NCBI RefSeq assembly: GCF_001373415.1 | Contig: NZ_CDSE01000027.1 | Location: 1 to 63,827, forward strand | Source of the DNA: Paenibacillus dakarensis | GTDB taxonomy: Bacteria > Bacillota > Bacilli > Paenibacillales > Paenibacillaceae | DNA: 63,827 bases | Direction: 5' to 3' | Shown: one piece after another, positions 1-7,924 of the stretch | Numbering within the stretch: position 1 is the stretch's first letter | Layout: each line of letters starts with the position of its first letter | Notes under the pieces: generated by a model | Seen by the model: only the letters and a program-made list of their open reading frames with translations | Told to the model about the DNA's origin: nothing | The model's database searches: none | Position numbers and translations under genes: made by a program

Positions 1-25
1 CAATCTCGTTCGCAACAACTCTTAT

Positions 26-54
26 ATCATATCACACTCTTTCGCAGTTAGCAA
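26..54 (-). promoter_or_regulatory. Sigma-A promoter P3, probable rRNA operon promoter reading left
   Basis: On the minus strand TTGCTA (49-54) and TATGAT (26-31) are separated by 17 bases, with an A-rich tract just upstream like an UP element. It is the last of three similar leftward promoters, and no protein start follows in the 25 remaining bases, so it probably drives a 16S rRNA gene just outside the window (inference). Confidence 0.7.
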
Positions 55-145
55 GCTTTTTTTTGAATTTATTTTTTTCAAAATCATTCATTTAGCTTGC
101 CGTCTAGCATTTTCGTGTGCACCCGATTTTCTCGAGCGGATTTAT

Positions 146-175
146 AATATATCATACTTCCTATCATCTTCGCAA
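146..175 (-). promoter_or_regulatory. Sigma-A promoter P2, probable rRNA operon promoter
   Basis: TTGCGA (170-175) and TATATT (146-151) are 18 bases apart on the minus strand, preceded by an A-tract. It has the same build as P3 about 120 bases further on; repeated promoters with A-tracts are typical of Firmicute rrn operons. Confidence 0.6.
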
Positions 176-209
176 GACCTTTTTTTGAAAAAGTTTTGCG
201 ATGTTTATT

Positions 210-238
210 GAAGATTTAAAAGCCGCCAATCTGGCGGC
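210..238 (-). terminator. Terminator-like hairpin between P1 and P2
   Basis: On the minus strand GCCGCC and GGCGGC form a 6-bp GC stem with a 5-base loop, followed by TTTTAAAT. It can end the transcript of the 76-aa gene (309-539), but it also lies downstream of promoter P1. Confidence 0.65.
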
Positions 239-265
239 GTCCTCACGAAAAGGAAGCGAAAATTA

Positions 266-294
266 ATTTAACATATAGCGACACAGTTAGTCAA
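266..294 (-). promoter_or_regulatory. Sigma-A promoter P1, probable rRNA operon promoter
   Basis: TTGACT (289-294) and TTAAAT (266-271) are spaced 17 bases on the minus strand, with an A-rich tract upstream. A transcript from here meets the hairpin at 222-238 before P2. Confidence 0.55.
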
Positions 295-308
295 CTTTTT
301 TTTGAAAA

Positions 309-539
309 TCAATGCTTGGATTGCGGAAACTTTCCGTTACGCGCATATTTCGACAGTTCTTTCTGTGGTGCAAACCTGGCGTACATCCGAAACACGGTTT
401 TGTATCGATTGGCTATGGCATGGCGGATATTTTGTTCTAATCGTTGATCGCTCAGATCCAGCAGCATTTCATCAAGTTCTTTTCGAAGTACATAATCCAG
501 CTCTTTACATTCTTTCTCGTTAAATAACATTCCCAGCAT
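309..539 (-). CDS. Small conserved-looking hypothetical protein, 76 aa
   Basis: I do not recognise this protein. The start at 539 was chosen because AGGGAGG lies 7 bases upstream; an ATG nine codons earlier lacks such a site. The product is soluble, highly charged and probably helical, with acidic Glu/Asp stretches in the first half (NEKECKELDYVLRKELDEML) and a basic C-terminus. No signal peptide or membrane segment is visible. It is the last gene before the leftward rrn promoters and is followed by the hairpin at 210-238. The strong ribosome binding site makes it likely real; function is unknown. Confidence 0.65.
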   Translation of the reverse strand: MLGMLFNEKECKELDYVLRKELDEMLLDLSDQRLEQNIRHAIANRYKTVFRMYARFAPQKELSKYARNGKFPQSKH

Positions 540-741
540 TATTGGGCCTCCCTTTAGATTATGCACATATACACTTTAGATCTATCTCATATTAATCTTT
601 GTCATCAGCAGCTATGTAAGGTCAACCGAGAATTATATACCGGCTATCTGACGTCATTCTCTTTCCATCCATCATGCCCTGCAAGGGGCTCTGGTCCATA
701 ACCAAAGCCGCTTTATTAGGTATGCACACTTTCCAGGTAAA

Positions 742-1353
742 TTATGATACCAACCACAACGTAATTGTACTTTCAATTACAGCAGCCACTAACAGTAACA
801 CCACAATCCACAACGAAGCTGTACGGGACTTGCGCCAAAGTTCCTGCCACCGCTCCCTTAACCCGCTTCCTCTGACCTCTCTCGGGAGGATGCTCTTATA
901 TACAAGGCCTCCTAATGCTAAACCGTAGGCACAAGCGATTAAGATAACGGGAATTTCAATGATACCGTGAGGGAGAAGTCCCTTAAAGATCATTTCTCCC
1001 AAATCCCCTCCGTTCATCTTCACCACATTAAGCATAAAACCAATAACCATTCCGTTGATTGCAAGAAATACAAACGGAATGATTCCAAATAATATTCCCG
1101 AGAACAAGACGAATATACTTTTGATGCTGTTATTGAGGAAAATAAAAACAAAGAAGCTTAGCTCAGGATTGTCCGACATTCTTAAGCTTTCACTAATATC
1201 TCTAAGTCCCTGAATTTCATCTATCAGTATAGCCTGAAGTGGGCCTGATCCAACCCAGCCAATCATAATTCCAAGTGCAAATAGAACGGTCGAAAGGATC
1301 AAAGGAACACGGATCGCGGCCAAATCCTTTATAAAAATACGAAAACGATACAT
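742..1353 (-). CDS. SpoIIM-family (DUF95) membrane protein
   Basis: This is a 203-residue integral membrane protein of the stage II sporulation protein M family. About five hydrophobic segments are visible (near residues 12-32, 68-88, 90-115, 130-160 and 180-200), with the family's LPHGIIEIP stretch around residue 140 and FLNN before the second segment. The start at 1353 follows AAGGAGG by 7 bases; upstream in-frame starts have no ribosome binding site. Bacillus SpoIIM works with SpoIID and SpoIIP in forespore engulfment, but paralogues exist in this family and this copy is not in the usual spoIIM context, so a sporulation role is inferred. It is divergent from pdaB. Confidence 0.8.
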   Translation of the reverse strand: MYRFRIFIKDLAAIRVPLILSTVLFALGIMIGWVGSGPLQAILIDEIQGLRDISESLRMSDNPELSFFVFIFLNNSIKSIFVLFSGILFGIIPFVFLAINGMVIGFMLNVVKMNGGDLGEMIFKGLLPHGIIEIPVILIACAYGLALGGLVYKSILPREVRGSGLRERWQELWRKSRTASLWIVVLLLVAAVIESTITLWLVS

Positions 1354-1445
1354 AATATGCCTCCTTAAACAGTAATAACTCATAAGTACGAGCATAGATT
1401 TTAGTATACAAGCAGTAGCATTCGAAAGGAGAGGGCTAGGGTATA

Positions 1446-2249
1446 ATGAATTATTTCTATGTATTAAACGGCAAGAAAATAAAAAGGTTTTTCTTTGTCT
1501 TTGCCGCTGCCATCTTTGCTGTAGGTGTCATTTATGTCGAAAGTGATAATGTCTCCGTCTTCTCTGAAAACACACCTTCTGCCGTTTACAGCGTCTCTAC
1601 GGACAAAAAACAAATTGCTCTTACATTTGACATCAGCTGGGGAGAGAAACGTACGGAGCCTATACTTCAAGTTCTGAAGGATAATAATGTTCCCAAGGCA
1701 ACCTTTTTCCTGTCAGCTCCATGGAGCAAGAGTCATCCCGACATTGTGAATTCAATCAAAGATGCAGGGTTTGAAATTGGAAGCCATGGCTACAAACACG
1801 ATAACTACAGCACGCTTAGCGATGAAGAAATACACAAGCAGATTTCAACAGCCCATTCTATTTTAACCACAGTTACAGGAAAAGAACCCAAGCTAATCCG
1901 AATGCCTAACGGTGATTTTGACAAGAGAGTGTTACGCATAGCCGAAAGCCTTAAATATACGGTTATTCAATGGGATACAGATTCTTATGATTGGAAAAAC
2001 ATCGGTGTAGATAAAATCGTTGACCGCGTCGTTTCTAAAGCACACCCTGGCGACATCGTATTGCTCCATGCAAGTGACTCCTCTAAACAAACACACGAAG
2101 CCCTTCCCCAAATCATTAATGAGCTGCGCAAACAGGGGTATGAATTCGTGACAGTGACGGAACTGCTTCAACAGAGTAGCGCCAAGGGCACCGAGGTCCA
2201 TGATCAAGCCATGCTTCAAAAGAGCATTGAAGATTCTGCGGGTTTATAA
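1446..2249 (+). CDS. pdaB: Polysaccharide deacetylase family sporulation protein PdaB
   Basis: This 267-residue protein has an N-terminal membrane anchor (about residues 13-31) and a NodB-type deacetylase domain (about 55-250). Motifs: TFDISWG at 60-66, where Ile replaces the second Asp of the usual TFDDG; SHGYKHDN at 113-120 with both metal-ligand histidines; RMPNGDF at 152-158; and LLHAS at 206-210. The TFDISWG variant is typical of PdaB, which is needed for spore stability after late sporulation. The anchor suggests action on cortex or cell-wall glycan outside a membrane. GAAAGGAGAGGG lies upstream of the ATG. Neighbours kbaA, gerD and cwlD are also spore genes and follow B. subtilis order. 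Confidence 0.88.
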   Translation: MNYFYVLNGKKIKRFFFVFAAAIFAVGVIYVESDNVSVFSENTPSAVYSVSTDKKQIALTFDISWGEKRTEPILQVLKDNNVPKATFFLSAPWSKSHPDIVNSIKDAGFEIGSHGYKHDNYSTLSDEEIHKQISTAHSILTTVTGKEPKLIRMPNGDFDKRVLRIAESLKYTVIQWDTDSYDWKNIGVDKIVDRVVSKAHPGDIVLLHASDSSKQTHEALPQIINELRKQGYEFVTVTELLQQSSAKGTEVHDQAMLQKSIEDSAGL

Positions 2250-2274
2250 ATAACCTTATATATGAGCTGCTAGT

Positions 2275-2308
2275 AAAAAAAGAGCTAAAATAGATTAGCT
2301 CTTTTTTT
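2275..2308. terminator. Bidirectional terminator between pdaB and kbaA
   Basis: A perfect inverted repeat (AAAAAAAGAGCTAA and its complement, 6-base loop) has T-runs on both strands. Its right arm overlaps the last codons of kbaA, so it serves both converging genes. Confidence 0.9.
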
Positions 2309-2888
2309 GATCGCTTGTTACTTTATGCAGTATTAAAATTTGGTAAGCATTGCACGCAAGTAACGGAATAATAATAAATATGGTAGCGTTGTTTACTCCG
2401 ATTTTTAGAACCCCGATAATTTCGAGGATCGTTACAGCGAGCATAAAAAACATCGTAGGTATAAGTGCATTCATGTTGGTGACCTTCACCTTAAAGTATG
2501 TAACAACAATCGCTGTGAGCAGTATGCCTATTCCCAAGGCTAAATCCCAGGTAAGGTTCTTCTCTCCTCCAACAAACGTACGCAGGAACATCAATTCCAG
2601 CAGGGCTAGTACAGAGAGAACAATTTGTACATACTGCCATGTCTTTCGCTTAAACACTCCTATCCCCATATAGTTCAAGGTTAGGTAAGCGAAGAATCCT
2701 AGTTGTGAATAAACGCTTACAAGCGCCCCATACCCGAACAATATTAACGGAAAAATGAGCATATCGAGTGTTCCTTTAAATTCAATCGTGCCTGTGGCGA
2801 ACTGTAATATAAGCCCTGCTACAACAGCTCCTATTGCGCCAACAAGCATTGTTTTCCAAAATAACCTTGCCCACTTGCGTAAGCTCAA
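2295..2888 (-). CDS. kbaA: KinB-signalling pathway activation protein KbaA
   Basis: This 197-residue protein is almost entirely hydrophobic, with six likely membrane segments (about 13-33, 42-65, 84-104, 114-132, 138-158, 163-185). Sequence and position between pdaB and gerD match KbaA, which in Bacillus is needed for the KinB kinase input to the Spo0A phosphorelay. The start is TTG at 2888, a few bases after GGGGGTGG; no better ATG exists nearby. The stop codon lies inside the shared terminator. It diverges from gerD across about 130 bases. Confidence 0.85.
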   Translation of the reverse strand: MSLRKWARLFWKTMLVGAIGAVVAGLILQFATGTIEFKGTLDMLIFPLILFGYGALVSVYSQLGFFAYLTLNYMGIGVFKRKTWQYVQIVLSVLALLELMFLRTFVGGEKNLTWDLALGIGILLTAIVVTYFKVKVTNMNALIPTMFFMLAVTILEIIGVLKIGVNNATIFIIIPLLACNAYQILILHKVTSDQKKS

Positions 2889-2953
2889 ATCTTTCCACCC
2901 CCATTAAGACATTATTTTACCAACGTTCACAATAAAAAACCATTCCCGCTTCG

Positions 2954-2982
2954 ACATATTTCTTAAGTTCCGTCACATACTA
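2954..2982 (+). promoter_or_regulatory. Possible sigma-G promoter of gerD
   Basis: CATACTA (2976-2982) matches the sigma-G -10 pattern CATNHTA. ACATA (2954-2958), 17 bases upstream, is close to the -35 pattern GMATR. Forespore expression of gerD is known in Bacillus; here it is inferred from this match only. Confidence 0.4.
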
Positions 2983-3015
2983 TCGTTAACATCCCATATA
3001 AGGAGGACAACGGTA

Positions 3016-3729
3016 ATGAAGTGGCCGTTATTTCGTTTGTGTCTTTTCATCTGCGGAACTACTGTGCTGCTTACTGCATGCGGTTCTGATCAAGGATATT
3101 CTTCACAGCAGCTTGGTTATAAAGAGATGAAATCCATGGTCGTTGATATCCTTAAAAGTGACGACGGGAAAAAAGCTGTTCAGGAAGCCCTCGGTACTTC
3201 AGGTTCCTCAAGCGGTGGGGGCGGGTCAATGAATGCCAAAATGCTAACCGAACAATCCAGTGCACAGATTCGTACAGCTGTTAAGGATACACTCGTTTCT
3301 GAAGAGTATAAAAAAGAGCTGGAGAAAATTATGACCGATCCTAAATTCGCCGGCGAGTTTGCTAAAGCGATCAACGCTGAAAGCAAACAGCTCCATATGC
3401 AGCTCATTAAGGATCCGATGTATCAAAAATCTATTCAGGACATTATGAAAACTCCTGAGGTTATGAAATCTTTCCTCGACCTGACCAAGACCTCAGACTA
3501 TCGTAAACAATCCATGACTGTCATGCAGGAAGCGATGCAAAACCCTCTTTTCCGGATGGAAGTCTTGGAGCTGCTTAAAACGGTTGTTAAAGAGGAGCTG
3601 GAGCCTTCTGTTAAGAAAAAGGATCAGCAGGGCGAAGGACAAGGCCAAGGCGGACAGCAAGGTGGAGGACAAGGTCAGGGCGAGAAACAGGGCGAGGGTC
3701 AAGGTGGCGGCTCTGGTGGCGGTAAATAG
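3016..3729 (+). CDS. gerD: Spore germination lipoprotein GerD
   Basis: GerD is the inner-membrane lipoprotein that clusters nutrient germinant receptors in Bacillus spores. Here a signal peptide ends in the lipobox LTAC, placing the lipidated Cys at residue 22. A helical core follows (about 35-200) with repeated FAGEFAKAI- and MKSFLDL-like amphipathic helices. The core is interrupted by a Gly/Ser linker (about 61-70), and the protein ends in a Gly/Gln/Glu-rich tail (about 203-237). At 237 residues it is longer than B. subtilis GerD (about 185), mostly because of that tail. AAGGAGG lies about 8 bases before the ATG. Confidence 0.88.
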   Translation: MKWPLFRLCLFICGTTVLLTACGSDQGYSSQQLGYKEMKSMVVDILKSDDGKKAVQEALGTSGSSSGGGGSMNAKMLTEQSSAQIRTAVKDTLVSEEYKKELEKIMTDPKFAGEFAKAINAESKQLHMQLIKDPMYQKSIQDIMKTPEVMKSFLDLTKTSDYRKQSMTVMQEAMQNPLFRMEVLELLKTVVKEELEPSVKKKDQQGEGQGQGGQQGGGQGQGEKQGEGQGGGSGGGK

Positions 3730-3771
3730 TTAGGTATCAGCTGACTTGCCTTCATTCCTGCACTAAATAAG

Positions 3772-3800
3772 AAAAGCTCCCTGTTACAGGGAGCTTTTTA
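3772..3800. terminator. Bidirectional terminator between gerD and mrp
   Basis: AAAAGCTCCCTG pairs with CAGGGAGCTTTT around a 3-base loop, with T-runs in both directions. It separates converging gerD (plus) and mrp (minus). Confidence 0.9.
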
Positions 3801-4892
3801 TTATGATTCAGTGGTTCCTTCACACTTGCTTGAAATCTTATTCGCGATATCACTATAAATATTTGCGCTCTCTGTCCCGGCTCTGTATACAGAAGGAGAG
3901 AAATCAGGATCTGCTGTTAGATTGTCAGGACCTCCGAGCGGCAGCTGACCAAGCAGCTCTGTATGGAGCGTTTCGGCCAGCATTCCTCCGCCGCCGCGTC
4001 CAAATACATAATCCTTCTCCCCGCAGTTCGAGCAGCTGTAGTAAGCCATATTCTCAACAACCCCAAGAATCTCATGCTCTGTCTGGATTGCCATAGCACC
4101 AGCCCGGGCTGCCACAAATGCTGCTGTAGCATGAGGAGTCGTAACGATAATCTCCTTGCTTTGCGGTATCATCTGATGAACATCAAGCGCTACATCCCCT
4201 GTTCCAGGCGGAAGGTCGAGCAGCATGTAATCCAGGTCTCCCCAAGCTACATCTTCAAAAAACTGACGCAGCATTTTGCCCAGCATCGGTCCACGCCATA
4301 CTACGGGGCTGTTCTCCCGAATGAAAAAGCCCATCGACATGACTTTAACGCCGAAGCGCTCTACGGGAATAATAACTCCTTCATCCGTTACGCTTGGCCC
4401 TTCTTCAATCCCCATCATATCGGGTACACTGAAGCCATAAATGTCGGCATCGATCAGTCCGACCTTTTTACCTTGGCGTGCCAAAGCGGTTGCCAGATTA
4501 ACGGTAACGGTGGATTTACCTACCCCGCCTTTACCACTCGCTACGGCAATGAAATGAACGCCGGAATTTTTACTGAGAAGCTGATTATTCTGCATGCCCG
4601 CAGCATGCCCCTTCGTCAGCTTTTCACGATCATCAGGCTCCTGCTGTGCGGAATTCACCGCTGGGACCATGCGAATATGAACATCTTCGGCTCCAATTGC
4701 CTGGAGAAGCTCTCTAATCTGTCCATTGAGCTGCTCACGCTGCTCCTCACTACTGTACGTTACAGACAGTCGTACCGAACTATCCTTTACTACGATATCA
4801 CGAATCCGCTGCAGCTCTATCAGGCTTTTTCCCGTTTCCGGATCCTGAATAGGCTGGAGAATTTCCTGTACCTGCTCTCTGTTTATCAGCAT
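3801..4892 (-). CDS. salA: Mrp/NBP35-family P-loop ATPase (SalA-like)
   Basis: This 363-residue protein has an N-terminal MIP18-like domain (about 1-80), a variable linker and a C-terminal ParA/MinD-type ATPase. The deviant Walker A motif GKGGVGKST is at about 120-128, DADIYG follows, and a CSNC pair near residue 285 is the usual Fe-S-carrying position of Mrp proteins. The family acts as Fe-S cluster carriers; the Bacillus orthologue SalA also regulates scoC expression. The ATG at 4892 was chosen because GAGGTG lies 9 bases upstream, whereas the in-frame GTG four codons earlier lies inside that site. Its place after cwlD and before gerD matches Bacillus (cwlD-ybaL-gerD). Confidence 0.87.
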   Translation of the reverse strand: MLINREQVQEILQPIQDPETGKSLIELQRIRDIVVKDSSVRLSVTYSSEEQREQLNGQIRELLQAIGAEDVHIRMVPAVNSAQQEPDDREKLTKGHAAGMQNNQLLSKNSGVHFIAVASGKGGVGKSTVTVNLATALARQGKKVGLIDADIYGFSVPDMMGIEEGPSVTDEGVIIPVERFGVKVMSMGFFIRENSPVVWRGPMLGKMLRQFFEDVAWGDLDYMLLDLPPGTGDVALDVHQMIPQSKEIIVTTPHATAAFVAARAGAMAIQTEHEILGVVENMAYYSCSNCGEKDYVFGRGGGGMLAETLHTELLGQLPLGGPDNLTADPDFSPSVYRAGTESANIYSDIANKISSKCEGTTES

Positions 4893-4949
4893 ATCGATCA
4901 GCACCTCGACTCTATGTAATGGCTAGATAGAAATTATCAGTTCTTATCT

Positions 4950-4958
4950 ATTATACCA
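4950..4958 (-). promoter_or_regulatory. Extended -10 promoter for mrp/salA
   Basis: On the minus strand TGG precedes TATAAT, matching the extended -10 form TGnTATAAT, directly after the cwlD stop codon. No good -35 is present. It could give mrp its own vegetative transcription. Confidence 0.5.
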
Positions 4959-5726
4959 TTAGTTAATCGGATCTGACGACTGATTCACACGTTCCCCTGA
5001 CATATAGCGAAGTATACCTTTATATACTGAAGCCGCAACCTTTCGCTGGTATTTCTCATCCCGCAGCATTTCCGATTCCTCTGGATGAGAAAGAAAACCT
5101 ACTTCTACCAGCGTGGACGGTACTTTAAAGGCTTGAAGCAGAAAAACTTTATCATTGATTTTGGCCAGACGCTGAGTATTCTCTAAATTGTGTCTAATTT
5201 CACTTTGAATTAATTCCGCCAGGCTCTTGCTGTCATCATTTGAGGGTGGGTAAAATGTCTGCGCCCCACGCCACCGGTTTGATACCATACTGTTCAGATG
5301 AATGCTTACAAACATATCAGCTCGATGGTCTTCAACGAGCCGGACCCTCTGTTTCAGATCCTCCGTTTTCCGCTTCCCCTTTGTATCCGGGGAGGCCAGA
5401 TCATAGTCACCTTCTCTTGTCATCACGACCAGAGCACCAGCTTGTTGAAGATAATCCCGCAGATAAAGCGTGATTGCAAGATTCACATCTTTTTCGATGA
5501 CTCCTTGCCTGCTGACAGCACCTCCATCAGGTCCTCCATGACCTGCGTCGAGTGCAATCACTTTACCTGCTAGCGGCAGGTTCCAATACTTGACCGTTTT
5601 TGCACTTGGAATCTCATAGGTAACTATAACGAGTAACAAGGCAAGCAGCGCCATGCCAAATATCGTTTGTTTCATTCGCTTCCATGATATCCATACGGTT
5701 ACCTTATCCGAACCCTTCCTGGACAT
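4959..5726 (-). CDS. cwlD: N-acetylmuramoyl-L-alanine amidase CwlD
   Basis: CwlD is the amidase that, with PdaA, makes muramic-delta-lactam in spore cortex. The 255-residue protein has one N-terminal membrane segment (about 18-38) and an Amidase_3 domain. Zinc ligands are visible in LDAGHGG, EKDVNL and SIHLN, and the catalytic Glu in LVEVGFLSHP. The start at 5726 follows GAGGTGG by 7 bases; an in-frame ATG seven codons earlier overlaps that site. It is followed by mrp, as in Bacillus. A sigma-G-like site precedes it. Confidence 0.92.
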   Translation of the reverse strand: MSRKGSDKVTVWISWKRMKQTIFGMALLALLLVIVTYEIPSAKTVKYWNLPLAGKVIALDAGHGGPDGGAVSRQGVIEKDVNLAITLYLRDYLQQAGALVVMTREGDYDLASPDTKGKRKTEDLKQRVRLVEDHRADMFVSIHLNSMVSNRWRGAQTFYPPSNDDSKSLAELIQSEIRHNLENTQRLAKINDKVFLLQAFKVPSTLVEVGFLSHPEESEMLRDEKYQRKVAASVYKGILRYMSGERVNQSSDPIN

Positions 5727-5762
5727 AAAAAATCCACCTCGTCCCATAAGTGTTGTATTTCA

Positions 5763-5790
5763 TGATATGGGACAAGGCGGAGAAATATTC
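5763..5790 (-). promoter_or_regulatory. Possible sigma-G promoter of cwlD
   Basis: On the minus strand GAATA (5786-5790) and CATATCA (5763-5769) are separated by 16 bases, close to the sigma-G patterns GMATR and CATNHTA. The short spacing lowers confidence. Confidence 0.35.
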
Positions 5791-5794
5791 CCCT

Positions 5795-6964
5795 TTATAC
5801 GGTTATACTTTCTTTCATGCCTTTTATAAGAATTTGAGCCACCTCTGGTCGTGTAAATTCCGGAGGTGGACATTTCCCTTCACGAAGAAGCCCTCTTACT
5901 TTGGTACCGGATAAGGTCAAATGATGCTCTTTTTCATGCGGGCATGTTTTGCTCGAAGCCATATTTCCACATACGGTACAAAAGAAGCTGTGTTCAAAGA
6001 AAAGGGGTGTTATGCCAAGCTCTTCTGCAGTGAAGTTACTGAATATCTCCTGCGCTTCATAGGTTCCATAATAATCGCCGACACCCGCATGATCACGGCC
6101 TACTATAAAATGGGTGCATCCATAATTTTTGCGGACCAATGCATGGAAGATCGCTTCCCGCGGTCCAGCATAGCGCATTGCTGCAGGAAAGACGCCTAAG
6201 AAAGTACGGTTAGACGGATAATAATGCTCCAGCAGCTTCAGATAGCTTTTCATCCGTACATCCGCAGGAACATCATCTGCCTTGGTTTCACCAACGAGCG
6301 GGTTTAAAAAGAGGGCATCCACGATTTCCATAGCACTCTTCTGAATATATTCATGAGCCCGGTGAACCGGATTTCTGGTCTGAAAGCCAACGACCGTCTT
6401 CCATCCTTGCTCCTTAAAGTATCCTCTGGTCTGAGCCGGATCATAATAGAACGCCTTGAACTTATCAGGCTCCGGCCGGTGAAGCAGCTCAATGGACCCT
6501 CCTACGTAGATATCAGAACGCTCAAACAACTTCTGAACGCCAGGATGCTCCGGATCATCTGTTTTGAATACTTGAAGCGCCTCTTCACGTTGATCCACCT
6601 GATAAATACTCTCTACATGGATCACTCCATATACAATACCATCGTTTTCTCCAACAAGAGCTGCTGGTTCTCCAAGTGTAAGCTGATTCGCTAGCTGTTC
6701 TTCTACTGCCAGTGTAATCGGTATGCTCCATACGGTTCCATCAGCCAATCTCATGGACGCAACAACTGACATGTAATCTTCCTCGTTCATAAAGCCTTCC
6801 AAGGGTGAAAAGGCTCCTACACCTATTAAATCGAGGTCTGAGATCGCCCAGGAATTAACGGGTATTTGTTTCATCTGTTTGACCAAATGAGTTAGCTCGC
6901 CCTGCCTTTCATTACTGGCAACTCTTTGAATTAATTCCCCTCCATGCGGCAGTATGGATGTCAT
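5795..6964 (-). CDS. sat: Sulfate adenylyltransferase (ATP sulfurylase)
   Basis: This enzyme forms adenylyl sulfate (APS) from ATP and sulfate, the first step of sulfate assimilation. The 389-residue length fits the monofunctional Sat family. Visible motifs are [10 protein letters not shown] at 195-204 (nucleotide binding, HxxH), GRDHAG at 289-294, a zinc-type cluster with Cys 329, 332 and 341, and SGTKVR at 352-357. There is no C-terminal APS kinase domain and no cysC gene nearby. It lies 33 bases after cysH, so the two form an operon. AGGTATACC-type bases upstream make only a modest ribosome binding site. Confidence 0.94.
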   Translation of the reverse strand: MTSILPHGGELIQRVASNERQGELTHLVKQMKQIPVNSWAISDLDLIGVGAFSPLEGFMNEEDYMSVVASMRLADGTVWSIPITLAVEEQLANQLTLGEPAALVGENDGIVYGVIHVESIYQVDQREEALQVFKTDDPEHPGVQKLFERSDIYVGGSIELLHRPEPDKFKAFYYDPAQTRGYFKEQGWKTVVGFQTRNPVHRAHEYIQKSAMEIVDALFLNPLVGETKADDVPADVRMKSYLKLLEHYYPSNRTFLGVFPAAMRYAGPREAIFHALVRKNYGCTHFIVGRDHAGVGDYYGTYEAQEIFSNFTAEELGITPLFFEHSFFCTVCGNMASSKTCPHEKEHHLTLSGTKVRGLLREGKCPPPEFTRPEVAQILIKGMKESITV

Positions 6965-6997
6965 GGTATACCTCCCAGAGCTTTTTCTATTAGTGTG

Positions 6998-7690
6998 TTA
7001 TTTATGCAGACCACATTCTGTTTTCTCATTACCGGCCCAGCGTCCTGCTCTTGGATCTTCACCGGGCAGTACTTCCCGAGTGCAGTAATGACACCCTATG
7101 CTTGGATAATTACGATCGTGGAGCGGATTATAAATGATGTCATGGGCGCGAATATACTGCCATACGTCCTCATTCGTCCAACCAGCGATAGGATTAAATT
7201 TTACCAAGCCGAATTTTGTGTCATATTCAACTTTTTTGGCGTTGGCACGTGTTGGAGCCTGATCGCGGCGTATGCCTGTAATCCAGGCATCATATTGAGA
7301 CAGGATACGTGTTAGCGGTTCTACCTTTCGAATGCCGCAGCATTGATTCGGGTCAATCGTCCACAATGAATCTCCGTGCTGTGCTGCCTGCTCTTCAGGT
7401 GTAATTAACGGAGAAACTCTTACGAATTCCAAATTGTATTTAGCCATCAGCCGGTCACGCGTCTCATAGGTTTCCTGGAAATGAAAATCGGTGTCTAGGT
7501 AGAAAATATCTGTTGTTGGACTAACCCTCTGAATCATATCGACTAAGACAACGTCCTCTGCGCCAAAACTACAAGCGAACGTAATGTTTGGAAATGCTTC
7601 AATAGCACACGAAATGACTTCCTCGGCGGAAGCCTGTTCTAAACTAACCGCTTTTTCTATAATCCAGTCTTCTTTCTCCAGTAAATTCAC
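6998..7690 (-). CDS. cysH: CysH-type adenylyl-sulfate (APS/PAPS) reductase
   Basis: CysH reduces activated sulfate to sulfite using thioredoxin. The 230-residue protein has the iron-sulfur pattern of APS-using enzymes: CC at 117-118 and CxxC at 200-203. The catalytic Cys is at 226 in ECGLH. Enteric PAPS reductases lack the CC/CxxC set, so APS is the likely substrate, consistent with sat next door and no APS kinase gene (inference). The start is GTG at 7690, 10 bases after AAGGAGG. A good sigma-A promoter lies about 75 bases upstream. Confidence 0.92.
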   Translation of the reverse strand: MNLLEKEDWIIEKAVSLEQASAEEVISCAIEAFPNITFACSFGAEDVVLVDMIQRVSPTTDIFYLDTDFHFQETYETRDRLMAKYNLEFVRVSPLITPEEQAAQHGDSLWTIDPNQCCGIRKVEPLTRILSQYDAWITGIRRDQAPTRANAKKVEYDTKFGLVKFNPIAGWTNEDVWQYIRAHDIIYNPLHDRNYPSIGCHYCTREVLPGEDPRAGRWAGNEKTECGLHK

Positions 7691-7765
7691 GACAGTAATC
7701 CCTCCTTCTCAATAAATCATCCTTTAAAACCATTAAATCCTACGTAAATAGTATGAATTAAATAC

Positions 7766-7793
7766 AGTATAAGTCTTTTCTATTTAATGTCAA
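7766..7793 (-). promoter_or_regulatory. Sigma-A promoter of cysH-sat
   Basis: TTGACA (7788-7793) and TATACT (7766-7771) are 16 bases apart on the minus strand, about 75 bases before the cysH start. The AT-rich leader between could hold an operator, but I could not assign one. Confidence 0.75.
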
Positions 7794-7815
7794 CTGAGTT
7801 TGGTCCTAAAATAAC

Positions 7816-7854
7816 AAAAAAAGACCTCTTCCGGTTTTCGGAAAAGATCTTTTT
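7816..7854 (-). terminator. Terminator after the 66-aa membrane protein gene
   Basis: A long stem (AAAAAGATCTTTTCCG with its near-complement) and a short loop are followed on the minus strand by seven T residues. It separates the small gene at 7925 from the cysH promoter. Confidence 0.85.
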
Positions 7855-7924
7855 ATTGCAAAAATTTACGCTTGGAGAACTTTTTATCCCTAGGCTCATA
7901 ATGTAATACAGTTAATGTCATCTA

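Noticed and set aside
7726..7800. A CymR-type operator in the cysH leader
   Set aside because: The AT-rich sequence is suggestive, but I could not match a motif with confidence.
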